DNA of 64,000 bases, taken from NCBI GenBank assembly GCA_965214335.1, contig CBDCBO010000003.1:124001-188000 (forward strand). The letters run 5' to 3'. The stretch's first letter is position 1; the number at the start of each line of letters is the position of its first letter. The position numbers and the translations under genes were made by a program. This DNA comes from Velthaea sp965214335 (GTDB lineage: Bacteria > Vulcanimicrobiota > Vulcanimicrobiia > Vulcanimicrobiales > Vulcanimicrobiaceae). The notes below the pieces were generated by a model. The model worked only from the letters and a program-made list of their open reading frames with translations. It did not search any database and was not told the DNA's origin. Below are positions 18,146-27,490 of the stretch, piece by piece.

Positions 18146-19729
18146 TTAGGCCCGCAGCGCAGCCTGCGCGTTCGGCCGTTCGTGACCGGCGCGTAAGAAA
18201 GTCTCGGCCGTGCGCAGGCTCAGCGCCATGATCGTCAGGGCCGGGTTCGCCGCAAGCGAACTGGGAAAAATCGAGTTGTCGCAAATCCAAAGATTCGCGA
18301 TGTCGAATGACCGCCCCGTTGCGTCGACGACGGCCGAATCCGGATCGCGACCCATGCGGCACGTTCCGATCGTGTGTGCCCAACGCTCGAGCGTCCAGAC
18401 ATCCGCGGCGCCGACCGCATTCCACAGCGACGTCATGAGGCGGGTCGCATGCCGCTGCAGCTTCGCCTCGTTGGGGCCGGCGCTAAAATAAATGCGGGCT
18501 TTGCGCCTTCCGTCGTCGTCGGTTTCATCAGCCAGTTCGAGATAATTTCCGGGCTGCGGCAAGCATTCTCCGTTGATGCCCAATCCCGCGACGTTATTGT
18601 ACTGCGCCAGATAATCGACGAGCGGTTGTCCCCACAAGCCGCGCCCGCGCGCGACTTGTTGCGCCCACGTCACCGGAACGATGCCCAAGCTCTGCACCAG
18701 ATATCCGCCGGCGTAATCGGCGTCGGCGGCGCGCACCATATCTTCGGTGATGAGCGACGATGGATAGCCCTTGTTGGGCCGCATCTCTTGCGCAAACGTA
18801 CCCCAGACCTGCGTCGCGACGTGCGCCATATAATTGCGGCCGACCTGGCCGCTCGAGTTGGCGATTCCGGCATCGAGCAGTAGGCGTGGCGACTCAATGG
18901 CTCCGGCACACAAGAATACGGCGCTGCAGCGTTGCCGCCGATCGGTGCCGTTGGTTCGATACACAACCGCCGCGATGTTCCCATGCGCATCGAACTCGAA
19001 ATGCGTTACCACGCACTCGGGGCGGATTTCCGCGCCGGCCCGAACGGCGGCCGGCAGATACGTTACATCCATGCTGGCTTTGGCGCCGATGCGGCAGCCT
19101 TGGTGACACGAACCACAATTGATGCACGCCGGCCGAACGACGGCAGCGGACTGCACGAAATTACGCGATACCGCGGCGACCGGCGCGTCGCTGCAGCGAA
19201 CGCCCATCGCCGCGCAAGCCGCTGCCATCATCTCGGCCGGCGCGTTACGCGCAACGGGAGGCAACGGATAGCGGCGATCCGGATCCCACGGATACGGTTG
19301 CGGGCCGGACACACCGATAAACGCCTCGACCCGCTCGTAGTAGGGCACGAGCTCGGCGTAGGGCAGCGGCCAGTCCGCGCCCATGCCGTGTTCGGTGCGC
19401 AGACGAAGATCGCGCGCATCGGGCCGCGGACAAAACGCGCCCCAATGCAGCGTCGATCCACCAACGCCCGTGCCGCTATTATTGGCGCCGAAAACATTGG
19501 GAGTGTCGCCGCCGCTCAGCCGTTCGCCCAGCCAGTACAGATCCGCGGCGGCGAGTTCATCGGGCGTAAAGTCTTCGGGCGTCCGGTTCCGGCCCGCTTC
19601 CAGCGCGACGACGCGACATCCGGCGGTTGCGAGTCGCGCCAGCAACGGAGCGCCGCCGGCTCCCGTGCCGACGACTACCGCGTCGACCATCTCGTCGGGG
19701 CCGAAGCGCCGCATTGTCGCAAGATTCAC
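18146..19729 (-). CDS. GMC-type flavoprotein oxidoreductase
   Basis: An FAD-dependent oxidoreductase of the glucose-methanol-choline family, closest in layout to the flavoprotein subunit of gluconate 2-dehydrogenase and similar sugar dehydrogenases. The FAD motif VVVGTGAGGAPLLARL is at the N-terminus. NNSGTGVGGSTLHWGAFCPR binds the flavin, CINCGSCHQGC carries a Cys cluster, and the C-terminal HTIGTCRMG with NPALTIMAL provides the conserved His/Asn active site. The GTG at 19729 overlaps the preceding stop as GTGA, which is preferred over the GTG at 19762. The subunit-3-like partner is fused to a hydrolase immediately upstream. Confidence 0.9.
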   Translation of the reverse strand: MNLATMRRFGPDEMVDAVVVGTGAGGAPLLARLATAGCRVVALEAGRNRTPEDFTPDELAAADLYWLGERLSGGDTPNVFGANNSGTGVGGSTLHWGAFCPRPDARDLRLRTEHGMGADWPLPYAELVPYYERVEAFIGVSGPQPYPWDPDRRYPLPPVARNAPAEMMAAACAAMGVRCSDAPVAAVSRNFVQSAAVVRPACINCGSCHQGCRIGAKASMDVTYLPAAVRAGAEIRPECVVTHFEFDAHGNIAAVVYRTNGTDRRQRCSAVFLCAGAIESPRLLLDAGIANSSGQVGRNYMAHVATQVWGTFAQEMRPNKGYPSSLITEDMVRAADADYAGGYLVQSLGIVPVTWAQQVARGRGLWGQPLVDYLAQYNNVAGLGINGECLPQPGNYLELADETDDDGRRKARIYFSAGPNEAKLQRHATRLMTSLWNAVGAADVWTLERWAHTIGTCRMGRDPDSAVVDATGRSFDIANLWICDNSIFPSSLAANPALTIMALSLRTAETFLRAGHERPNAQAALRA

Positions 19730-21195
19730 AGTGCTGATTCCGGCCTGGCCACCGGCTCCCACGCTTCGCGCTCGCCGGCGCCGATGCGGACGAAGCCGCT
19801 CTTGGGTTCACCATCACCGCCGTTGGCGAAGCCGCTGTAGCCGATGCGGGCCAACGTCGCCGGATGCGCCATGTACTCTTTGACGGCGTCGGCGCGCATG
19901 TCTTCGAACCATGCGCGCATCTGCAGCGCACTAAGGCGTCCGGCGGCCGGCGCGGCAGCGTCAGCTTCGACCGCGCCCAGCCGGCCGGCGGCGATCCGCG
20001 TCAAGAGCCGATCTACTTGCGCGCCGTCGAGTGCGTTGATGTTGTCGCCATAGACGTGCTGCGCTTCGTCGCGCACGGTCGCTAGAGCCGCGTGATAGGC
20101 CGGCAGGTCGGGCGGTAGTACGGCAAAGCGCCATCCGTCGCCCGCTTCCGCCGCGAGCTGCGCATCGATGCGCGCGGCGAGGTCGATGCGGTGCCCGGCG
20201 GTCTGCGGCACGACACGTGCTAACAGCGTCCGCAGAACACCAAAGGCTTCGACGGTGAGCGCGACGGGCGCATAGGCGGAATCGTCAGGAGAGCCGCGCT
20301 CGCTGAGCACCTCACGCGTCCGGCGACTCACCCGAATCGACTGCGTCAGATCGCGGAATGCGTCGCTGTTTCGCCCGGCGTCGGCGCCGTTGCCGACCGC
20401 AGCGACATGTTCGCGAATGACCCGTGCGACGTCGTCGGGTCGTTCGAGCGGCAACAAGTGCCGCGTATTGGGCAGCGTGACCTGTTTCACACCGGCGAAG
20501 TGAGGAGCCATCAGGTCGCGTTGCGCATCGGCACCCAAGTTCGTATCATCGGCGCCGGCAACGATGAGCGCCGGCGTCCGCAGCACGCCGACGCGATCCG
20601 ACCAGTCCTCGCGACTTCCGCTCTCGAGCCAACCGACCCACGCCGCATGATTCGCGCGCACCACGTCCGCCGCTGCGTTGTCAGCATCTTGCTCGCCCAG
20701 CGCGGGGCCACTGTTCGCAGCGATGTATGCCCGCGCTTGCCGGCGATCTTGTTGCGGTCCATCGGTAAACCAGCTCAGCATCTGCTTCCGCTGATCGGCG
20801 GGCATCGGTTCAGGTGCGGGTGGCGAGCCCGCCAACAGGACGATGCCCATGAGGCCGTCCAATCCCGGCGCGCCGTTCTCGGCGCTGCGCGCAACGACAG
20901 TCGCGACTTTCGCGCCCATGCTGTGCCCGGCAAGAAACCAGCGCGCCGGAGCTTCGGTGCGGACCGCTTGCGCGACGTACGCCGCCATCGCCGCGACATC
21001 GTAGCCGGTAACGTGCGCCGCGTCGCCGAACCCGGGCAGGTCGAGTGCGATGCAGCGCAGCTCCGCTGCGAGCCGCTCCGCAACCCAAGTCCACTCGCGC
21101 GCGCTGCCGCCGAGGTAGTGTAAGCAAAATATTGTAGCTCGCTCGCTCGCGGGCACGTCGCCGGTCGGCATCATCGAATAGACGCTCGCTCTCAA
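19726..21195 (-). CDS. Fusion of alpha/beta hydrolase and gluconate 2-dehydrogenase subunit 3-like domain
   Basis: A 489-residue two-part protein. Residues 1 to about 270 are an alpha/beta hydrolase with nucleophile elbow FLAGHSMGAKVA, acid loop ALIVAGADDTN and catalytic His in LPNTRHLLPL. Residues about 305-489 resemble gluconate 2-dehydrogenase subunit 3, from FGVLRTLLARVVPQTAG through DMRADAVKEYMAHP to IGYSGFANGG. The usual Tat signal of subunit 3 is missing. The start is TTG 21195, overlapping the upstream stop (TTGA); ATG 21174 is an alternative. The adjacent GMC gene is the expected partner of the second domain, so the hydrolase may supply or open its substrate, for example a lactone or ester. 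Confidence 0.85.
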   Translation of the reverse strand: MRASVYSMMPTGDVPASERATIFCLHYLGGSAREWTWVAERLAAELRCIALDLPGFGDAAHVTGYDVAAMAAYVAQAVRTEAPARWFLAGHSMGAKVATVVARSAENGAPGLDGLMGIVLLAGSPPAPEPMPADQRKQMLSWFTDGPQQDRRQARAYIAANSGPALGEQDADNAAADVVRANHAAWVGWLESGSREDWSDRVGVLRTPALIVAGADDTNLGADAQRDLMAPHFAGVKQVTLPNTRHLLPLERPDDVARVIREHVAAVGNGADAGRNSDAFRDLTQSIRVSRRTREVLSERGSPDDSAYAPVALTVEAFGVLRTLLARVVPQTAGHRIDLAARIDAQLAAEAGDGWRFAVLPPDLPAYHAALATVRDEAQHVYGDNINALDGAQVDRLLTRIAAGRLGAVEADAAAPAAGRLSALQMRAWFEDMRADAVKEYMAHPATLARIGYSGFANGGDGEPKSGFVRIGAGEREAWEPVARPESAL

Positions 21196-23120
21196 AAATG
21201 CGTTCGTTGCGCGGCAGCTTCGGTTCGCATCCGCGGTGCCTCAACGGACCGCGCTGCGACCGTACGCAGGGAGCCCGTCTCGCGTGCTGGGGCCGCTTCG
21301 TGTATCTTTGGGCGCGTCGCGTAGCTCACGAAAACGGCTCGCGCATGGCTGCCGCCGTCGGGCCGCTCGCTCACGGAAAAGTCGTCGGTCAGCGCCGCGA
21401 TCAAGTAGAGACCGCGCCCGCTCTCAGAATACAGGTCCGCGGGGAGACGGCCGATGTGCCGGAAGCCGGGCCCGCGGTCCAAAACGTGCAGCACGATCTG
21501 CGGGCCCGTGCAATCGCAAGCGACTTCGATCCGGGTGCTACCGGCGGCGTGCCGCACGACGTTGGCGACAAGTTCACCGAAGACGAGCTCGGCCTCGAAG
21601 CGTTCATTTGCCGAAAAGTGGTTACGCGCGAGAACCGCGATGAATGCGTTGCGCGCGTCATGCGCCATATCACCGTCATCGAGCGCGAAGGTGACCCGTT
21701 CGACGTGCTGCTCGACGGCGGCAAAATCCATCCGGACCACGAGGATTGCCACATCGTCGCTCGCCCGATTCGGCAAAACGCGCCGGGCGATCGCGGCGGC
21801 CGGACGTGGGCACGGCTCGGCCGCGACGCACCGGGCCGCTTCCCAAACGCGTTCGCTGCCGGCGAGAACGTCGTGCGTCGCTTCGGACAGCCCGTCCGTG
21901 TAGAGCACGAGCGTCGCTCCGTCGCTCAGGCCAACGGTCGTCGGCGCGGCGTCATGGCCTTGGCGCAAGCCCAGGGGCAGCGCCGTTTCGCCGAGTTCGC
22001 GCACGCTGCCGCTGCGGTCAGCGAGCAGCGGCGGCGGATGTCCAGCGGATGCGTAGCTGAGCGTCTGCGTGACAAGATCGATCACGCCGACCCAAGCCGT
22101 GACGAAGACGTCGGCGTATTCCAGTTGCAGCGCCCGGTCTGCCGCGTCGAGCATCAACGCCGGATTCGCGTGGACTTGCGCGATGCCGCGCATGATCTGG
22201 CGCGCGATGCCCATGACGACGGCGGCTTCGAGGCCGCTGCCCGCGACATCACCGATCGATACGAGAATCCGCCCGTCCGATAAACGAACGGCGTCGTACC
22301 AATCTCCGCCGACCTGCGCGTCATTCGCGCCCGCCTCGTAGAGCGCGTCGAACGTACAACCGGAAACGGTCGGCAGCGTCGGCGGCAAGATCGCACGCTG
22401 AAAAGCACGCGCCGACGCGCGCGACTGTTCGAAGAGAATAGCGCGTTCTCGAAAGGCGTTTTCGGCGCGCATGATTTGCATTTGGCGGCGCCCCGCGATC
22501 GCAACCGACGCCGCGCACAGCATAACGGCACAGGCGAGTGAAACGGCTACGCTCAACACTTGCCGATCGACCACATCGCCGTCGCTCTTGAGCCTGCCAA
22601 AGATCGCAAACACGAGGCGGTCACTGTGATGCCGAAATTGGTCGAGAAGCCGCTGACTCCGTATTCGTGCGATCGCTGCTTGGTGCCGTGGAAGTCGTCG
22701 CTGGAGAACGGAGTGCGCCGCCGCCCGGCTCCAGTCGTCATGCAATTGCAGCATCTTTGTAACGAGTTGTGCGCCGCCGTTCACGTGCATCTCGCGCGTT
22801 GCGATGGCTAAATCCAAAAGCGATTTGCGGGCGGCGCGTTCGGTAGTCGTGTAGCGCCGCTTCCATTCGGGGCGGTGGTTCGCAAGGAAATCGGCAAGGG
22901 CCGCGTCGGCGTCTAATTGTTCGCGCAGAGCCAACGCGCGCAAGCCAACGAGATGAAGCGCGCGCCGCTCGAAAGTGACCGCAGCGTGTAGTTCACGAAT
23001 ACCGACGGTCGCCGCGACCACTGCAAGCAATAACGTTAACGCGGCGACAACGAGTGCCGAAACGGACGCGGTGTTCTGACTGAGGCTGTGGCGCGCGGTA
23101 TCGTGTGTCTCCAAGGCCAT
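21192..23120 (-). CDS. Membrane SpoIIE-type phosphatase with C-terminal anti-sigma-like ATPase domain
   Basis: A sensor of about 642 residues. Two N-terminal membrane segments flank an extracytoplasmic helical region (CHASE3-like, about residues 35-180). A PP2C/SpoIIE phosphatase follows, with GGDWYDAVRLSDGRILVSIG, a DVAGSGLEAAVVMG motif, LVLYTDGLSEA and a DDVAILVVRM ending. The last about 130 residues are an RsbW-like HATPase (ELVFGELVANVVRHA; DRGPGFR). Such proteins usually control partner-switching anti-anti-sigma factors by dephosphorylation; none is nearby. ATG 23120 is chosen because the frame before it (to 23198) is not family-like. It leads the operon with the hydrolase fusion and GMC enzyme, which is an unusual pairing. 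Confidence 0.87.
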   Translation of the reverse strand: MALETHDTARHSLSQNTASVSALVVAALTLLLAVVAATVGIRELHAAVTFERRALHLVGLRALALREQLDADAALADFLANHRPEWKRRYTTTERAARKSLLDLAIATREMHVNGGAQLVTKMLQLHDDWSRAAAHSVLQRRLPRHQAAIARIRSQRLLDQFRHHSDRLVFAIFGRLKSDGDVVDRQVLSVAVSLACAVMLCAASVAIAGRRQMQIMRAENAFRERAILFEQSRASARAFQRAILPPTLPTVSGCTFDALYEAGANDAQVGGDWYDAVRLSDGRILVSIGDVAGSGLEAAVVMGIARQIMRGIAQVHANPALMLDAADRALQLEYADVFVTAWVGVIDLVTQTLSYASAGHPPPLLADRSGSVRELGETALPLGLRQGHDAAPTTVGLSDGATLVLYTDGLSEATHDVLAGSERVWEAARCVAAEPCPRPAAAIARRVLPNRASDDVAILVVRMDFAAVEQHVERVTFALDDGDMAHDARNAFIAVLARNHFSANERFEAELVFGELVANVVRHAAGSTRIEVACDCTGPQIVLHVLDRGPGFRHIGRLPADLYSESGRGLYLIAALTDDFSVSERPDGGSHARAVFVSYATRPKIHEAAPARETGSLRTVAARSVEAPRMRTEAAAQRTHF

Positions 23121-23671
23121 GCTGCGCGCTTCGGTCGTAGCAGCAGCGCTCCTCGACCACATAAGCCTCTTGTGAAAAGCGCGCGTGCAGTGGAGCATAT
23201 TCTTTGCCGCAGCTTAACCGAACGCCAAAGCCGACGCTCGGACCGTCGGAGACAACCGCGGTTGTGTATCTTGATTACGGTGGATTGCCTGCCGGACGTC
23301 CTCACCTTGAACGTCGGCGAGCTTTATCCAGTAGTCACCGGCTGCGCGCAACCAGATGCAGCATGTGATGAAGTCCGCTACGGTACGCAGCTTGCAAACC
23401 AACACGTTCTACAGAGCCGATCGGCGTTAGTCACGCCGCCACGGCTCTGTTGCGAACGATCCGAATCTACATGTCAGGGGTCAAGCAATGCTACGTCTGC
23501 CGAGTGAAAGTCTCGAGCGTTTTTGCATCAAAAGTGAACCCTGGTCGTTAGCGATCGCAGCTATGCTCGCGTTGCGCACCGCCCGTATCATTCCATAGTT
23601 GGACTGCTTTCGCTCGGTCGTGGTCCATGCGTCGACCGGCTTCAGACGCTACACCAGCCGCTGCTGCCAGA
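23121..23671. other. Intergenic region
   Basis: About 550 bases lie between the phosphatase start and the TetR gene end. No open frame with a recognisable domain, no tRNA-like fold and no terminal inverted repeats were found. Confidence 0.4.
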
Positions 23672-24322
23672 CTACGGCGGGCGGCGGGTTCTGATGGCGG
23701 CCGGCTTGGCGTCCTCAAGCGTCGCGCGCAATAACGTCTTAGCAGCCCAGGCGCAGACATCGGCAGCGCCGGCCGCACTTAGGCCGCGGATGTCCCGCAG
23801 GACGATGAGCGCTTCAGCGCCGACGCAAAGCGAAATCGCCGACGTCAAACGGGCAAAGTCGGCCGCGGAAAGCTTCGGTCGCACGGGTGCCAAAGCGTTC
23901 TCGATCCACTCGACGCGGCGACTACCACGCATTGCCGGTTTGGTGTCAGCGCTTGCGGGCGTCGTAACGGGTCGGCGTTCAACTGTTAGCCGAATCATCG
24001 TGCGGAGCAAAGATTCGTTGAGTTCCGTTTGTTTTTGCATCGCGCGCACCGCGGCCTCGACCCGCGCTTGTGGATCGTCGAGAATCGCCGTGAATGAGGA
24101 CTCGATACCAGGCCGCAGTGTTTCGAGCGCGGCTTCGGTCAACAGCTGTTCCTGGGTCGGAAAATAGCGGTAGGCCGTTCGCCGGGAAACGTCAGCGCTT
24201 TGCGCAACCTCGGCCACGGAAGGTAACCCGCCGGCGCGCAACAGTTCCGCCGCCGCGGCGAGCAGAGCGGCGCGCGTACGTCGTTGTTGTCCCGAAGCCG
24301 GGGCTTGACTACGGCTATGCAT
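23672..24322 (-). CDS. TetR-family transcriptional regulator
   Basis: A 216-residue TetR-type regulator. The helix-turn-helix is SVAEVAQSADVSRRTAYRYFPTQEQL, with YRYFPTQEQL in the canonical recognition helix. The ligand domain (about residues 75-205) is not assignable to a specific subgroup. It diverges from the NTF2-like lipoprotein gene, and the 66-base gap contains inverted repeats that could be its operator. Confidence 0.9.
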   Translation of the reverse strand: MHSRSQAPASGQQRRTRAALLAAAAELLRAGGLPSVAEVAQSADVSRRTAYRYFPTQEQLLTEAALETLRPGIESSFTAILDDPQARVEAAVRAMQKQTELNESLLRTMIRLTVERRPVTTPASADTKPAMRGSRRVEWIENALAPVRPKLSAADFARLTSAISLCVGAEALIVLRDIRGLSAAGAADVCAWAAKTLLRATLEDAKPAAIRTRRPP

Positions 24323-24357
24323 GCCGCTAGTATACGGCTATGCCTTTATGACACACC

Positions 24358-24385
24358 TGTGCCAAAAAGGCACGATTGAGGCACA
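24358..24385. promoter_or_regulatory. Candidate operator: TGTGCC/GGCACA repeats
   Basis: TGTGCC (24358-24363) is followed after AAAAA by its inverted partner GGCAC (24369-24373), and a second inverted half GGCACA lies at 24380-24385. The cluster sits between the divergent TetR and NTF2-like genes, just before the latter's start. TetR-type operators are typically such dyads, so binding by the adjacent regulator is a reasonable guess. Confidence 0.45.
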
Positions 24386-24388
24386 AAT

Positions 24389-24931
24389 ATGAATCGAGGA
24401 TCAGCCGTGGTTCGAAAAGATCTCTTACTCGTCGCGACGCCGGCCATACTTGCCGCGTGCGGCACGACCACCGGAGCAGCGCCCTTACCGCCGTCCGCAT
24501 CCGCAACTACAGCCCCGGTGGGTGATGCACTCGCGCGGCTTTCGACGGCCTGGAATACCGGTAATGGTGACGCCTGGGCGGCGGAATATTGGCCGGACGG
24601 TTCGTTGGTCAATATCTTGGGCGTCGTTTTCGCGACTGCCGGCGCGATCGCAGCGGTGACAAATGCGATTCTTGCCGGGCCTTTTAAAGCGAGCAGCTTC
24701 GCCTATACCGTTAGGCGCGTTCGTTCTATCGGTACTGACGCCGCGATCGCTGATATGGACGTTAGCGTCACGAACTTCCGCGGTCTGCCGCCCGGCGCGG
24801 TCGCGACGGCGCCCGGGCTACTCGTAACCCGCTTCACCCATGTCTTCTCGAATCGCGGTGATGTCTGGCGCATCGAGGCGTCACATAACACCGCCGTGCT
24901 GCCCGCCGCGGTATCCGCACAGCCTTCGTAA
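24389..24931 (+). CDS. SgcJ/EcaC-type NTF2-like probable lipoprotein
   Basis: A 180-residue protein with a lipoprotein-like N-terminus (LLLVATPAILAAC, lipobox ending at Cys) and then an NTF2-like domain of the SgcJ/EcaC or DUF4440 type. That domain shows ALARLSTAWNTGNGDAWAAEYW, a GPFKASSFAYTVRRVRSIG segment and VWRIEASHNTA at the end. Members bind small hydrophobic molecules or have no known role. It diverges from a TetR regulator that may control it. The ATG at 24389 precedes a charged stretch (RGSAVVRK) and then the hydrophobic segment, as expected for an exported protein. Confidence 0.8.
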   Translation: MNRGSAVVRKDLLLVATPAILAACGTTTGAAPLPPSASATTAPVGDALARLSTAWNTGNGDAWAAEYWPDGSLVNILGVVFATAGAIAAVTNAILAGPFKASSFAYTVRRVRSIGTDAAIADMDVSVTNFRGLPPGAVATAPGLLVTRFTHVFSNRGDVWRIEASHNTAVLPAAVSAQPS

Positions 24932-25349
24932 GCGATGATGCCAACCCGGGTTTACGCACGGGCGCGCGCCGCTCGGCAAACCGCGGACGTAAACATAGCA
25001 GCGGCGTCGTCGGCACGTGGCTCCGAAAGCGAAGCGAGATAGCTTGGCCGTCGTTGGCAAGGCTTGGCGCGTGAGCAAACGAAAGTTCGGTGCGAAAGCG
25101 GCTTGGTTGTACAATATCTCACGAAAGCGTATGATTTACAACGGTAAAAACGATCGAACGCGCAAGCGGCTTACTTGTCTTTGGCAGGAGGCAGGGCGAG
25201 CTGGTAGTAAGGCTCGTTTGGAACCGCATGTTCAGCGTTAGGCGTTAAGCGCTCGCGCGGTTTGACGTTTGTTCGCGTAGCTCTTGGTTTCGTTATAGCA
25301 ACTCTGAGGACGTCTTGCTTTCGATCGACCTTACGGTCAGCGGTGGAAA
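24932..25349. other. Intergenic region
   Basis: About 420 bases contain no recognisable gene. A minus-strand frame around 25171-25260 reads like a protein end (PYYQLALPPAKDK then stop), but it has no supportable start or family. No convincing promoter was found for the propeller genes that follow. Confidence 0.35.
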
Positions 25350-26231
25350 ATGAAAGCGCGCTTATTCTCCGTACTCTTAGCGGCCGCAATGGCGATTTCT
25401 GCCGTATTGAGCCCTGCGGACGTTTCCGCCGCCGGCGCGCCGGTCGACATCGCCGTCGGTGCCGCTCCGCAGGGTATCGTGTACCTGATTCCGAGCAACG
25501 GTCAGAGTTTTGTCGACGTGTACCGCGCGAACTTCCGATCCCCGCAGTTGTTACGTAAAATCGTCGACGGCATTAGTGATCCAACGGCAATTTTTGTGGA
25601 TCGAGTCGGGCAAGTTTATGTCGCGAATGCAACCAATTCGTCGATCACGGTCTACGCTCGCGGGCAATCGGTGCCGTTGCGAACGATCGCGCTGCCCGTC
25701 GGCTTTTACGCGTACGCGCTTACTGTCGGGACAAAGGGTGCAATTTTCGTTTCCGGCACTATATCCGGTCATCAGGCTTACCGCGTAATCGAGTTCTCGT
25801 CGACCGGAGTGCAGCGGCGCGTCATCTATTACGGAAGCAGCCCGAATGGGCTCGCTACCGATTCGAAAGGCAATCTTTTCGTTGCGTACCGCAACGTGCT
25901 TGTTTTCGCACCGGGCAGCACTGCGCCCTTTCACGTCCTGCGGCAGCAAAACTATATCAGCGCTATTGCAATGAATGCGGCGGATGAACTTGTCGTTGAC
26001 TTCCAACAAAGGAGCGTGATCGCTACCGAAGATTCGGTCAGCGGACAGATCTTGTCTGGCATAACGGCACCCGGCGTGCAGTATTTTGCGCTTGATGAGT
26101 TCGATCGCGCCGTGTATGCGACGACCGGCTCTGGTCCCCTGGAGTATTTCAATTATCGCAACGGCAAGCCGTTGGGGTTAATCCCTGGGTACTACGGCGC
26201 CGTTGCCGTCGATCCCGCCGGGAGGCAGTAG
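25350..26231 (+). CDS. Secreted beta-propeller (NHL/SMP-30-like) protein
   Basis: An exported protein of 293 residues. MKARLFSVLLAAAMAISAVL followed by a small-residue cleavage region is a typical Sec signal peptide. The rest consists of repeated strands such as DPTAIFVDRVGQVYVANATNSSITVYARGQ and NGLATDSKGNLFVAYRNVLVFAPGS, the pattern of NHL/SMP-30-like propellers. No catalytic residues are assignable. It has a paralogue two bases downstream with the same repeat style, so the two are probably cotranscribed and work in the envelope or outside the cell. Confidence 0.75.
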   Translation: MKARLFSVLLAAAMAISAVLSPADVSAAGAPVDIAVGAAPQGIVYLIPSNGQSFVDVYRANFRSPQLLRKIVDGISDPTAIFVDRVGQVYVANATNSSITVYARGQSVPLRTIALPVGFYAYALTVGTKGAIFVSGTISGHQAYRVIEFSSTGVQRRVIYYGSSPNGLATDSKGNLFVAYRNVLVFAPGSTAPFHVLRQQNYISAIAMNAADELVVDFQQRSVIATEDSVSGQILSGITAPGVQYFALDEFDRAVYATTGSGPLEYFNYRNGKPLGLIPGYYGAVAVDPAGRQ

Positions 26232-26233
26232 CG

Positions 26234-27202
26234 TTGGTATCTAGCCGTTTCGCCGTTCCGTTTTTCAGTCTTTGCCTGGTCGCTACTTGCTTTACGCTGC
26301 CGTTGTCGCCGGCCTCGGCGAACGGCGCCGTTAGGCCGGCGCTGCGAGCCGTCGTGCATACCAACGCGTCGGCGGCTGGTCTCTCATCGAGTGAAATCGC
26401 GCCGGCGATTCTGTATGCCGCGAACGCCGAAGAGAACCGGATCGACGTATATCGAGTTGATGGTCTCACCCTTGCGCGTGTATCTTCAATGACCGTCGGG
26501 GTGAAAGCTCCGCACGACGTGTTCGTCACGGCGAACGGTACGGTGTACGTTGCGAATCAGAATACAATTACCGAATACGCACCTGGGCAAGCAGCGCCGT
26601 TTGTTACATTGCGGCTCCAACTGGTCCCCGCTTCGCTCAGCGTCGGCCGAGACGGAACGGTCTTCATTTGTGGTCAGCGGCCGCAGACGAACGCATCGGC
26701 CGTCGTCGAGTTCGATCCCGGTGCGACGCGTCCGTCGCGTGAGATCTATTACCCGCATACCGATCCGGACTTTCTTTCGTGCGGGGGCCTCGGGGCCGAT
26801 GCAGCGGGAAATTTGTATGTGAACGTCGGATCGGGAAGCGCCAACGGCGGATTCGCCGTATTGATGTATCCGCCCAAGCAAACGAAGTCGACTCGACTGC
26901 TCCTCACGAAGGGCGCCAATGCGTTTGGAGCAATCGTCTATGCGCGGAACGACCTGATCGTTGGAGATCCGGCTGACTACGCGATTTACGGGTTGCGCTT
27001 GCCGTCGGGAAAGCAAGACCCTGGCTTTGCGACCGAGGGCGGCGGCGATTACATTGCGCTCGACGAACGGAACGACAATCTTTATACCGTATCGAACTAC
27101 ACCGCGACGTTGCAGATTTATGACTTCGCAACCGGCAAGCTGCGCGCACTGTTTCGTCGATTCAAGTGGGGCATAGCAATAAGTCCGCCGCCGGCACGTT
27201 AA
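26234..27202 (+). CDS. Secreted beta-propeller protein, paralogue of the preceding gene
   Basis: A 322-residue exported protein. It starts with TTG, with a GGAGG eight bases upstream that lies within the end of the previous gene, so the start is well supported. The signal sequence (FAVPFFSLCLVATCFTLPL) ends near an Ala-rich site. Repeats such as APHDVFVTANGTVYVANQNTITEYAPG and GGLGADAAGNLYVNVGSGS follow the same design as its neighbour. It contains a few Cys residues (FICGQR, SCGGLGA). The two propellers probably arose by tandem duplication. Function is unknown. Confidence 0.75.
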   Translation: MVSSRFAVPFFSLCLVATCFTLPLSPASANGAVRPALRAVVHTNASAAGLSSSEIAPAILYAANAEENRIDVYRVDGLTLARVSSMTVGVKAPHDVFVTANGTVYVANQNTITEYAPGQAAPFVTLRLQLVPASLSVGRDGTVFICGQRPQTNASAVVEFDPGATRPSREIYYPHTDPDFLSCGGLGADAAGNLYVNVGSGSANGGFAVLMYPPKQTKSTRLLLTKGANAFGAIVYARNDLIVGDPADYAIYGLRLPSGKQDPGFATEGGGDYIALDERNDNLYTVSNYTATLQIYDFATGKLRALFRRFKWGIAISPPPAR

Positions 27203-27490
27203 AAACACTCGTGCGCGACGCTGGCTGCTTAAGCATCGTCGGCGGCGTCAGCGACCGGGCATCAGGCATAAGCCCGACGATTCGTACGTTGCGCTCCTTC
27301 GACGCCCGCATAGTCATTGTCGAAACGAAACGCTTACAACGTCAACTCGCTTACGTTGCATCGACGGACTATACCGGCAAGTCCTTGGCGCTCCGGCCGC
27401 CCGGCCACGAAGCACGGTTCGTCGATGATGGAGGGCCGGCGTTGACCTCCGATGACTCAGGCCGGTTCACCCCGAATTCCACGATTCGAC

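Noticed and set aside
19730..19762. Longer GTG start for the GMC oxidoreductase
   Set aside because: The GTG at 19729 forms a GTGA overlap with the upstream stop, the same arrangement as its neighbours, and the extra 11 residues are not family-like.
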